From: Marivirga arenosa
Lineage (GTDB): Bacteria; Bacteroidota; Bacteroidia; Cytophagales; Cyclobacteriaceae
Direction of reading: 5' to 3'
NCBI RefSeq assembly: GCF_030503895.2
Contig: NZ_CP129970.2
Span: 3,829,001 to 3,893,000 of the forward strand
Length of the DNA: 64,000 nt
Position 1 is the first letter of the stretch; the number at the start of each line of letters is the position of its first letter. The position numbers and the translations under genes are program-made. Positions 11,194 to 18,695 of the stretch are shown one piece after another. Under the pieces are notes generated by a model. That model made no database searches. It saw only the letters and a program-made list of their open reading frames with translations, and was not told the origin of the DNA.

Positions 11194-11403
11194 CTCTTCT
11201 CTTTACGTTAAAATCTTTTTGGTTTTAAAATGCATGAAGGAAAACTAGTAAGCTTTAAAAATTGCATAGTAGATTCAAAAAATCATTGAATTTTAGTGCT
11301 ATTATCCTTATCCATTTATGCTCATATAAATAAGACCAAAATGGAAAAAGGTGGAAAAAGAGTTCACATAATCTACTTGCTAGTGATCAATGATTAGAAT
11401 TCA

Positions 11404-12372
11404 TCATTGCGTTAGAATATTTCTTTTCGATACTTCTACCCAATCGATTAAATAGTAAGCTTTAGTAAATCCATCGATTAGATTATTATTAAATATTGCA
11501 CCGTCATGACCTACATTTAGGTTGAAAATAATATTATGAGGAGTGAAATTTTGTAAATCAAGATTCGGATCAGTATCGCTATCATAAGTTGTTTCAAACT
11601 CACCGTCAACAAAAATGTTAATATATATTTCACCTCCATCATTCATCCAACGCATTTCCAAGGTATGCCAGCCTTCAGTTGTATTCTCCGCAAGAGGATA
11701 TTCATGAACAGTATTATCATGAGACAAACTATTTACTCCTATATTTGGTCCATAAAATATATTACTTGCGTAGGTTTCACTGTCCCCATAAGAATAACCT
11801 TCCATAATATCAATTTCCCCTTTGGTAGGCCAACCGTCCTCATCAACAGTCCAAAAAGCCGGCCATAAACCGTAAGTCTCATCAAAATCAACATAACGTG
11901 GCGATCCATCAGGATTTTGACCATCTTCTGCAAATAATTTTAAGTTCGCCTTAAAACTTAATTCCTGATTCTCTTCCGGGCCAAATTGTGCAATGGACTT
12001 AATGTGACCTGCTTCAAATCTGCTTCCTCTTCTCACAGCTGAAAGTGTAATTACTTCTCGATTATCCCATTCAAGGTAATCCACTTGACTAGATCTATAA
12101 TCAGTGGTTTGAGTAGAATTATAATCTGCGCGATTATTTTCAAAAATCCAATTTATACTAGAACTAATGCTATCAGTAAAATCGTCTTTAAATACTTCCG
12201 TCCATGAGCTAAAATCTTTACCGTCAGTGATTCTGTCATACTCTGTGACATTATTAATCGTATTTTCATTTTCTTCTGAGGGCTGTGGTTCATCATTGCT
12301 TGTACAATTAAAAAAAACTATCGTTGTCAAAAAGACTATAGCTACTGAACCTATAAGTTTTTTTCTCTTCAT
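11404..12372 (-). CDS. Glycoside hydrolase family 16 endo-beta-glucanase, lipoprotein
   Basis: A 322-residue lipoprotein (signal ending FFNC, lipidated Cys23), followed by an acidic Glu/Asn/Pro-rich linker and a GH16 beta-jelly-roll domain from about residue 60 to the end. The GH16 catalytic signature ExDxxE is present as E186-I-D188-I-M-E191 (nucleophile E186, acid/base E191), with the preceding tryptophan-rich LWPAFWTV strand. The family includes laminarinases, lichenases, agarases and carrageenases. The GH3 partner makes a laminarinase or mixed-linkage glucanase most likely. The lipid anchor suggests it sits on the outer-membrane surface next to SusCD. It is the first gene of the locus. 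Confidence 0.93.
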   Translation of the reverse strand: MKRKKLIGSVAIVFLTTIVFFNCTSNDEPQPSEENENTINNVTEYDRITDGKDFSSWTEVFKDDFTDSISSSINWIFENNRADYNSTQTTDYRSSQVDYLEWDNREVITLSAVRRGSRFEAGHIKSIAQFGPEENQELSFKANLKLFAEDGQNPDGSPRYVDFDETYGLWPAFWTVDEDGWPTKGEIDIMEGYSYGDSETYASNIFYGPNIGVNSLSHDNTVHEYPLAENTTEGWHTLEMRWMNDGGEIYINIFVDGEFETTYDSDTDPNLDLQNFTPHNIIFNLNVGHDGAIFNNNLIDGFTKAYYLIDWVEVSKRNILTQ

Positions 12373-13573
12373 TATTTCGAAATTTGATTATAAAATAAAA
12401 GCAATATCATATCAAAACCATTTAACCTAACAATAGCATTTAACTAGCAATGAAAATTCTAATTATTCTACCTGCTAAGCAATTGATGTCTTTTCTAAAT
12501 ACTGCATACCTCACAAAAATCAGGTTTATTTCTTTAATCAAATGTAATTAATGAAGCATTTTATAATACATATGTTGCGTTAGTAATAGTTGAAATACTC
12601 ATAACTGAAGATTAGAATTGATGGCATCAAATTGTATCTAGAAATTTCCTTTGTATCCAAATGCTAATAGAAAATAACCGGAAGTACCAACTAAATAAAA
12701 AACAATTTCAAGTATAAACAAAAAGGCGGAGTCGAGGTCTAACATCTTCTGGAATACTATCATGCGTATTAAACCGAGGGTTACGAGAAGCTAAGTTTCC
12801 CCCAGACAGTAAAAACACATAATTATTGAAAATGATTATGCTTAAATCTCCATATTTATTAGGAAACCTAAAAGTCACCATATTTCCCTCTATTGTTGTA
12901 TTAAAAATATCACTTTTATATAAAATGATTATATACAATACGAAAAACTGATTTGCTTTAATCTTTCACTCTTACAGCAGAAATGTGTTAAGAACTCTAT
13001 ATCCATTTCTATTGATAATACCGATCTACACTGCCGTTATCTTTTTTCATATTGAAGATTATTTCTAGTTAGATTTTCATAGCACCACGGTAAAATATTC
13101 TCCAATACGAATAGTCTAGGTCTATTTTTAGTATTCAGAGTACCTTTTGCTTCAAACAGATGGTATAAAGGTAGAAAACTATTGAGTCTACTATTGAATT
13201 ACTACGGAAATCTAGCCTTAAAGCTGAATGCCATACTTGCGACTGAAAAAGAAGAAGATTTACCTTGGTATTCATTTAAGAATTTCAATAATTGCTTTTG
13301 TATTGTTTTTTCTTTATGCTGTTATGTAAAAGAAATTGAAGACCCATATAGAACGGAAGCCAATGATTTACTATCCATTGAACTCTCAATCAAATTCTAA
13401 ATAATGTTAAAGAGCTAATCGATTATAATACCTGATAAAAGTTATCAAAGATAATTGTACTAAGCTAGAATAATAAAACGCACAAAACGTTTAACTTTTC
13501 AATTAATTTATTAAACACTTATAACTCTTTTGTAGTTATTGCCGTATATTTGACCTTCAATAAATATATTTAA
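12373..13573. other. Gene-poor 1.2-kb intergenic stretch with a GC-raised island
   Basis: No gene I can support. The DNA is very AT-rich except for bases 12725-12809, where 41 of 85 bases are G or C. On the minus strand that island lies in a 76-codon open frame (12708-12938) whose C-terminal half (GGNLASRNPRFNTH..., then SIPEDVRPRLRLF) looks more protein-like or repeat-like than the rest. A 72-codon plus-strand frame at 13182-13400, opening with TTG, has no recognisable domain. Possibly remnants of lost genes or a dispersed repeat. The right end carries the promoter of the pterin genes. Confidence 0.5.
13545..13552 (+). promoter_or_regulatory. Bacteroidota -7 box upstream of the pterin operon
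   Basis: TATATTTG fits the phylum-specific -7 consensus TAnnTTTG. It lies 21 bases before the ATG of the PTPS gene, giving a very short leader. No well-spaced TTTG -33 element is seen, so confidence is moderate. Confidence 0.45.
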
Positions 13574-13984
13574 ATGAAAGTAACAGTTTTCAGAAAAGAG
13601 CATTTTAACGCTGCACACAGATTGAATAATCCTAATTGGTCAGAGGAGAAAAATCAAAAAATATTCGGTAAGTGTAACAATCCTAATTTTCATGGTCATA
13701 ACTATGAATTAATCGTTAGAGTAACTGGTGAGGTTGATCCAGAAACTGGATACGTAATGGATATGAAAGTGCTAAGTGACTTAATAAAGGAAACAATTTT
13801 GGATAGGTTTGACCACAAAAATCTAAATTTAGATACCACAGAATTCCAAAATTTAAATCCTACGGCTGAAAACATTGCTGTTGTAATTTTTAATTTATTG
13901 AGGGAAAAAATAGACCCTAACAAAGAATTAAAAGTTAAACTATACGAAACTGAAAGAAATTATGTTGAATACCCCGCAGAATAA
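13574..13984 (+). CDS. 6-pyruvoyl tetrahydropterin synthase family protein (PTPS / QueD superfamily)
   Basis: A full-length 136-residue member of COG0720. The zinc ligands are visible as H15 (FNAAHRL), H40 and H42 (HGHNY). The catalytic Cys34 stands six residues before the HGH, as in the eukaryotic-type CNNPNxHGHNY motif, rather than three before it as in QueD (CxxxHGH). The C-terminal DH and ETERNYVEYP segments complete the substrate pocket. On this motif spacing the protein should convert dihydroneopterin triphosphate to 6-pyruvoyl tetrahydropterin, a biopterin-type reaction, although many databases would label it QueD. The 3' end overlaps folE by 23 bases, so the two are translationally coupled and act in sequence. 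Confidence 0.93.
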   Translation: MKVTVFRKEHFNAAHRLNNPNWSEEKNQKIFGKCNNPNFHGHNYELIVRVTGEVDPETGYVMDMKVLSDLIKETILDRFDHKNLNLDTTEFQNLNPTAENIAVVIFNLLREKIDPNKELKVKLYETERNYVEYPAE

Positions 13985-14648
13985 AAAAGATTTGGAAAAT
14001 ATTGATGAATTTGGAGATGATCATGTAGCATCAAATTTTGAAACTCCCTTACGCGCTGATGCATTTGAAATGGATGATGAGCTTAAAATGGAGATGATTG
14101 CTAAACATTTTAAAGAGATCATGCATATTCTTGGAATGGATTTGAGTGATGATAGTTTGAAGGGAACTCCACAGCGTGTAGCTAAAATGTATGTAAAGGA
14201 AGTTTTTAGTGGTTTAAATCCACTTAATAAGCCAAAGCCAAAGCTTTTTGATAACAAGTATAAATACAGCCAAATGTTAGTAGAGAAGGATATAACTTTC
14301 TACTCTCATTGCGAGCATCATTTTGTTCCAATTTACGGAAAAGCTCATGTGGCTTATATTTCCAGTGGAAAAGTAATTGGTCTTTCTAAAATCAATAGAA
14401 TTGTTCAGTATTTCTCAAAAAGACCTCAGGTACAAGAAAGACTAACAGTACAAATCGCTGAAGAATTAAAAGAAGTTCTAGAAACAGAAAACGTAGCAGT
14501 TGTTATGGATGCTAATCATATGTGTGTTTCTTCACGTGGTGTTGGTGATACTAATAGTAGAACAGGTACTTCATATTTTGGAGGTAAATTTAATGACGAA
14601 GCAACAAGAAGAGAATTTTTGGATTACATAAATTCTCCTAATCACTAA
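13962..14648 (+). CDS. folE: GTP cyclohydrolase I
   Basis: A 228-residue type I GTP cyclohydrolase, converting GTP to 7,8-dihydroneopterin triphosphate, the common entry to folate, biopterin and deazapurine synthesis. Zinc and catalytic motifs are intact: SHCEHHFVPIYGKAHVAY, and near the C-terminus MCVSSRGVGDTNSRT. The first ~45 residues are a variable acidic extension. The start lies inside the 3' end of the PTPS gene, so product and consumer enzymes are made from one message. A hairpin terminator follows at 14675. Confidence 0.97.
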   Translation: MLNTPQNKKDLENIDEFGDDHVASNFETPLRADAFEMDDELKMEMIAKHFKEIMHILGMDLSDDSLKGTPQRVAKMYVKEVFSGLNPLNKPKPKLFDNKYKYSQMLVEKDITFYSHCEHHFVPIYGKAHVAYISSGKVIGLSKINRIVQYFSKRPQVQERLTVQIAEELKEVLETENVAVVMDANHMCVSSRGVGDTNSRTGTSYFGGKFNDEATRREFLDYINSPNH

Positions 14649-14674
14649 TATATTTATATAAACATTTCAATATT

Positions 14675-14703
14675 AAGCCAGCTATAATATAGTTGGCTTT
14701 TTT
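14675..14703 (+). terminator. Rho-independent terminator after folE
   Basis: A nine-base-pair stem (AAGCCAGCT with AGTTGGCTT, one G-U pair) around an AT loop, followed by a run of T. It separates the PTPS-folE pair from the downstream dehydrogenase gene. Confidence 0.7.
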
Positions 14704-14814
14704 ATTTCCATTGAATAATTTATAATAGTTATAGTTTCATTTAATAAATCAATCAAATCTTCCTAAACATTCACAAGTGTTTAATGTTTATAAACAAACA
14801 TTAAACACTAAAAT

Positions 14815-15525
14815 ATGTCATTTGAAGATAAAAATATATTAATAGTTGGGGCTAGTTCGGGTATAGGTCTGAGTTTAGCTAAAAAACTTCAAGATAAGGG
14901 CGCAAATCTTACATTAGCTTCTAGAACTAAACCAGATTTATCTGGTGATTTTCAATTTATTGAGCTTGATGTATTAGACATAAAGGATGAACTCAATGAG
15001 CTTCCTGATACTTTACATGGTTTAGCTTATTGTCCAGGAAGTATTAACTTAAAACCATTTCAAAGCATTAAAGAAAACGATTATCTAAATGATTTCAGAT
15101 TAAATACAGTGGGAGCTGCCTTAGTCATTCAGAAATCTCTTAAATCTTTAAAAAATGCAAAAGGATCAAGCATTGTGCTATTTAGTACAGTAGCTGCTAA
15201 TACGGGATTATCATTTCATGCTTCCATTGCTGCAGCTAAAGGGGCTTTACAAGGATTCGGATTAAGTTTGGCAGCTGAACTAGCTAGCAAAAAAATACGA
15301 GTGAATTTGGTGGCTCCAAGCTTAACAGATACTCCATTGGCTAAAAATCTATTATCTACTGACGAAAAGAAAGAAGCCTCCGACAAAAGACACCCAATTG
15401 GAAGATACGGTAAAGCTGAAGACATCAGCAATGCAGCTGAATTCTTACTTGATAGTGAAAATAGCTGGATTACAGGTCAAATAATTGGAGTTGATGGAGG
15501 GATGGAAAGAATTAGAAATATCTAA
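14815..15525 (+). CDS. Short-chain dehydrogenase/reductase with non-canonical active site
   Basis: A 236-residue SDR protein. The Rossmann nucleotide-binding motif G12-A-S-S-G-I-G18 is intact, S124 matches the catalytic Ser, and K142 matches the Lys of YxxxK, but the Tyr position is Ile138 (sequence HASIAAAKGAL). The C-terminal part (LVAPSLTDTPL, then ITGQIIGVDGG) is typical of the family. SDRs reduce ketones or oxidise alcohols with NAD(P)H; without Tyr the mechanism must differ or the activity be lost. It sits 166 bp after folE, behind its own terminator-separated promoter region. A pterin-reductase role like sepiapterin reductase is suggested by position only. Confidence 0.88.
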   Translation: MSFEDKNILIVGASSGIGLSLAKKLQDKGANLTLASRTKPDLSGDFQFIELDVLDIKDELNELPDTLHGLAYCPGSINLKPFQSIKENDYLNDFRLNTVGAALVIQKSLKSLKNAKGSSIVLFSTVAANTGLSFHASIAAAKGALQGFGLSLAAELASKKIRVNLVAPSLTDTPLAKNLLSTDEKKEASDKRHPIGRYGKAEDISNAAEFLLDSENSWITGQIIGVDGGMERIRNI

Positions 15526-15594
15526 CTTTCTTAAACCTTTAACATAGTTTATTGTTAGTATTTTAATTTTTAGAAAAAAACAATTTTTAACATT

Positions 15595-16035
15595 ATGAGC
15601 AACGAAGTAGAAGCTATGAACGACAATTTAGTAACACATCATGAAGGTGAACATGCTAAAATTTCTTTTGTAGAAGGTAAAGCAATAGCTGTTGTAGAAG
15701 CAAAAAGTACTTACATACCTATAGAAGAATTTAAAAATATTTTTAATGAAATAGGCAACTTAGTAGAATCTAAAAATATCAAGAAATTAATATTTGATAA
15801 GAGAAAGTTAACCGTATTTCATCAACCTTCTATGGAATGGTATTTTACTGAGTGGAAAGAGGATATGTGGCACAAAGGCTTAAAAATACATAGAAAAATA
15901 TTACCTGATAATAAAGTATTTCAGCAAAGTGTTAAGATAGGTAGAGAAAAAATAAAAGAAGAAAATCCTAATCTTAAATTTAATGAGATGGATATTCAAT
16001 ATAAGAAGGATATTCAAGATGCAATAGATAATTAA
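15595..16035 (+). CDS. Uncharacterised STAS-like cytoplasmic protein
   Basis: A 146-residue soluble protein without signal peptide or membrane segment. The pattern of a beta strand (KAIAVVEAKS), helix (IEEFKNIFNEIGNLVE), then strand (KKLIFDKRKLT) resembles the SpoIIAA/STAS-like fold seen in many small Bacteroidota proteins. This is a structural impression, not a motif match. The C-terminal third is highly charged and helical. It is followed after only 8 bp by the first of two coiled-coil miniproteins, so it is probably co-transcribed with them. Function unknown. Confidence 0.8.
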   Translation: MSNEVEAMNDNLVTHHEGEHAKISFVEGKAIAVVEAKSTYIPIEEFKNIFNEIGNLVESKNIKKLIFDKRKLTVFHQPSMEWYFTEWKEDMWHKGLKIHRKILPDNKVFQQSVKIGREKIKEENPNLKFNEMDIQYKKDIQDAIDN

Positions 16036-16043
16036 AATTAATA

Positions 16044-16292
16044 ATGGCAGATAATACAATGATTCAGCTTAAAGCAGAATTAGAAAATGCAAAAGCCGAA
16101 ATCAAGCTATTAAAAAATAATTATGAAAGTCAAGTAGGTGGTCTTAAGAAAGAAGTTGCTTATTTGAAAGAACAATTAATGGCTCAACAAGATATGCTTA
16201 AAAATGCAGTTGAATACGCAGATAAATTAAGTAAAGAGGTAAAGAACTTAAGAAAAAGGATTGATAAAGGAGATTTTCAAAGCATACATTAA
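16044..16292 (+). CDS. Small coiled-coil protein, first of a tandem pair
   Basis: An 82-residue protein almost wholly made of heptads rich in Leu, Lys and Glu (about residues 7-73), predicted to be one long alpha-helical coiled coil. No signal peptide or known domain. It resembles the next protein (16357-16593): both share AxxExxxLKxxYExxxxxL, a central (Y/F)LKEQ, then AQxxM and a (A/S)V(E/D)Y segment at equal spacing, so they arose by duplication. It starts 8 bp after the STAS-like gene. A scaffold or partner-binding role is plausible but unproven. Confidence 0.78.
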   Translation: MADNTMIQLKAELENAKAEIKLLKNNYESQVGGLKKEVAYLKEQLMAQQDMLKNAVEYADKLSKEVKNLRKRIDKGDFQSIH

Positions 16293-16356
16293 TTAACTGA
16301 TTGAATAAATTATTCAATTTTTAAAACATTTTTGATAAACGGTTAATTACTTATGT

Positions 16357-16593
16357 ATGAGTAGAGTTCCAGAATCATTTTATTTTTACAAAGCACAACT
16401 TCAAAGAGCAAAAGAAGAGAAAGAAAGATTAAAAAAAGATTATGAAGCAAAAATAGATAATCTTAATAATGAAATATCTTTCTTGAAAGAACAAATACAA
16501 GCTCAACACACTATGATAGAACAATCTGTTGATTATGTCATGAAATTAGAGCAACAAATAAATAGTTTTAATTTCGAGCTTTCGAACGAATGA
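16357..16593 (+). CDS. Small coiled-coil protein, second of a tandem pair
   Basis: A 78-residue, highly charged coiled-coil protein, paralogous to the preceding 82-residue one. Heptad pattern runs from about residue 8 to 70. The N-terminus differs (SRVPESFYFYKAQL) and has several aromatic residues. The 64-bp gap to its paralogue may hold a separate start of transcription, but no strong promoter is visible. A strong terminator follows at 16646. No known function; probably interacts with its paralogue or with the STAS-like protein encoded just upstream. Confidence 0.75.
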   Translation: MSRVPESFYFYKAQLQRAKEEKERLKKDYEAKIDNLNNEISFLKEQIQAQHTMIEQSVDYVMKLEQQINSFNFELSNE

Positions 16594-16645
16594 TTAAGTA
16601 AAACTTATTATAAATGATTTAACAAATGTTAAATGATATTTACAC

Positions 16646-16681
16646 AAAAAAAAAGCAGCTTAGAAAGCTGCTTTTTTTGTT
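16646..16681. terminator. Bidirectional terminator between coiled-coil gene and hflC
   Basis: Stem AAAGCAGCTT / AAGCTGCTTT with a run of A on the left and a run of T on the right, so it can stop transcription from both converging units. Confidence 0.85.
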
Positions 16682-16702
16682 TAATTTGATTGCATTATTT
16701 TC

Positions 16703-17644
16703 TTACTGCATAGATTTTAAATACTTATACAAATCACTATCAGTTGATAATATCACAGTTGTTTCATCATTAAAAGTTTTTCTGAAAGTCTCCATTGATT
16801 TCATAAAAGAATATAGTTCCCTTGAAGATCCATTCTTATTATATGCATTGGAATAAATAGCAGCAGCCTCGGCATCTGCCTTACCTTTAATTTCTTCAGC
16901 CACTCTAAATGCTTCAGATTGGATACTCTTCAACTCTCTTTCTTTTTCACCATTAATTCTTGAAGCTTCCCCCTGTCCTTCTGATCTGAATTTATCAGCA
17001 ATCCTAAATCGCTCACTTTTCATTCTTTCATAAACTTGGGTTCTTACTTCTTCCACATAGTTTATTCTTTTAAAACGGAAGTCTAAAATCTCAATCCCTA
17101 AATCTTTGGTTTGGAGATTTGCAGATTTTTGAATGTATTCTTGTATACTATCACGACCAACATTTATTTGAACTAAGCTATCTTCAACAATTTCACTAAT
17201 CGCCCCACTTGAAATAGGGGTTCTATTACTGGTTCTCACCGCTTCTTCTAAATAATTATTTGCGATAAAATCTCTAGTTTCACCATCCAAAATATCATCT
17301 AACCTTGATTGAGCACCTCTTTCGTTGGTTAAACGCTTATAGAATTGTAATGGATCTGTAATTTGCCATCTGGCATAAGTATCTACAAAAATAAACTTCT
17401 TATCTTTTGTAGGAACTTGATTAGGATCACCATCCCATTCTAAATAACGCTTTTCAAAAAAGTTCGCAGTTTGGATAAAAGGAATTTTAAAATGAATACC
17501 TGCATCTTTTACTGCATCCCCAACGGGCTTGCCAAACTGAGTAATAATTACTTGCTCAGATTCTCTAACTATATATGATCCTTGAGCGATTACGATTAAA
17601 GCAACCACTACAATTACTAATATGCTTACTAATGACTTTTTCAT
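16703..17644 (-). CDS. hflC: Membrane protease modulator HflC
   Basis: A 313-residue band 7/SPFH protein with one N-terminal membrane helix (about 7-25), the prohibitin-homology domain (about 22-190; contains the segments QFGKPVGDAVKDAG and YARWQITDPLQFY), and a long Glu/Arg-rich helix (about 205-270) typical of HflC. With HflK it forms a large ring around FtsH and controls the degradation of membrane proteins. The gene starts 27 bp after hflK, in the usual order K then C, so they form an operon. It ends before the bidirectional terminator at 16646. Confidence 0.93.
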   Translation of the reverse strand: MKKSLVSILVIVVVALIVIAQGSYIVRESEQVIITQFGKPVGDAVKDAGIHFKIPFIQTANFFEKRYLEWDGDPNQVPTKDKKFIFVDTYARWQITDPLQFYKRLTNERGAQSRLDDILDGETRDFIANNYLEEAVRTSNRTPISSGAISEIVEDSLVQINVGRDSIQEYIQKSANLQTKDLGIEILDFRFKRINYVEEVRTQVYERMKSERFRIADKFRSEGQGEASRINGEKERELKSIQSEAFRVAEEIKGKADAEAAAIYSNAYNKNGSSRELYSFMKSMETFRKTFNDETTVILSTDSDLYKYLKSMQ

Positions 17645-17671
17645 AATAATTCTATTAATATTTTATAATGA

Positions 17672-18661
17672 TTACTGATTTACCTTTTTACTTGATTGAG
17701 TTGCCATATTTAATAATGGTAACACATTACTGCCCTCTTCATCAGTAATAATTTTATCGCCTAATTTAGGAACCACTTCCTGCATAGTTTCTAAATAAAT
17801 ACGAGTTTTAGTAACTCCAGGAGCTTTTACATACTCTTTGTACAGCTCATTAAATCTAGCTACTTCCCCTTTAGAATTATTCACCCTTTCGGTAGCATAA
17901 CCTTCTGCCTTTTGAATGGTTTCTTCAGCTTGACCTCTAGCCTTCGGAATTACTTTATTGTATTCAGATTTTGCTTGGTTAATAAGAGTCTCTTTTTCTT
18001 GCTGTGCTTCGTTTACAGCATTAAAGGCTGCTCGAACTGGTTCCGGTGGAGTAACGTCTTGCAATACTACTTGCTCAATTCTAACCCCTAATTCATATTC
18101 ATTTGATAGTTCCTGAATGAGAACCTTCAATTTACCAGCAATCTCGGCCCTACCTACTGTAAGTACTTCATTCACCGTTCTATCTCCTACAATTTGCCTC
18201 ATTCCTGATTCAGAAATATCTCTCAACGTATTTTCTGGGTCTCTTACTTTAAAAAGATAATTGTAAGGATTGTCAATTCTGTATTGTACTACCCACTCTA
18301 CGTCTGCTAAATTTAAATCTCCTGTTAACATTAGAGATTCACCTTCAGCTCCTCTTTTCGTAAAGGTAGATTGAATTCCTGCACTAGTAGTTCTGAAACC
18401 AAATTCTTGTTTTTGTTGACGCTCAACTGGAACCTTTGTAACTGATTCCACAAAGGGAATTTTAAAATTTAAACCAGGTTCAAGTGTTCTATTATATGCA
18501 CCTAATCTGGTTACAACTCCTACTTCTTCAGCACCTACCTGAAAAAACGTACTAAATATTGCTACTACTACTACAAGTGCTACAATTATCAGTCGTATAT
18601 TTTTGATTATTTTTTGAAAGGACTCTTTTGCTTTGTCCCCGTCAAATTCAAATTCTGCCAT
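17672..18661 (-). CDS. hflK: FtsH protease activity modulator HflK
   Basis: A 329-residue SPFH protein with a short cytoplasmic N-terminus, a membrane helix at about 24-44, the band 7 domain (EEVGVVTRLGAYNRTLEPGLNFKIPF onward) and the HflK-type segment RAAFNAVNEAQQEKETLINQAKSEYN, which distinguishes it from HflC. It lacks the Gly/Pro-rich N-terminal tail of enterobacterial HflK, as in other Bacteroidota. It is the upstream partner of hflC and lies 34 bp downstream of the M28 peptidase gene, which may share its transcript. Confidence 0.94.
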   Translation of the reverse strand: MAEFEFDGDKAKESFQKIIKNIRLIIVALVVVVAIFSTFFQVGAEEVGVVTRLGAYNRTLEPGLNFKIPFVESVTKVPVERQQKQEFGFRTTSAGIQSTFTKRGAEGESLMLTGDLNLADVEWVVQYRIDNPYNYLFKVRDPENTLRDISESGMRQIVGDRTVNEVLTVGRAEIAGKLKVLIQELSNEYELGVRIEQVVLQDVTPPEPVRAAFNAVNEAQQEKETLINQAKSEYNKVIPKARGQAEETIQKAEGYATERVNNSKGEVARFNELYKEYVKAPGVTKTRIYLETMQEVVPKLGDKIITDEEGSNVLPLLNMATQSSKKVNQ

Positions 18662-18695
18662 AATTTTATATATTGGTTAATTGTTTATTAATTTA

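Noticed and set aside
13182-13400. 72-codon plus-strand open frame in the gene-poor stretch
   Set aside because: TTG start, no recognised domain and no clear promoter or RBS; it could be a remnant but cannot be supported as a gene.
13574-13984. Naming the PTPS-family gene queD on the strength of queA in the window
   Set aside because: The Cys-HGH spacing is that of the biopterin-type class and queA lies 25 kb away.
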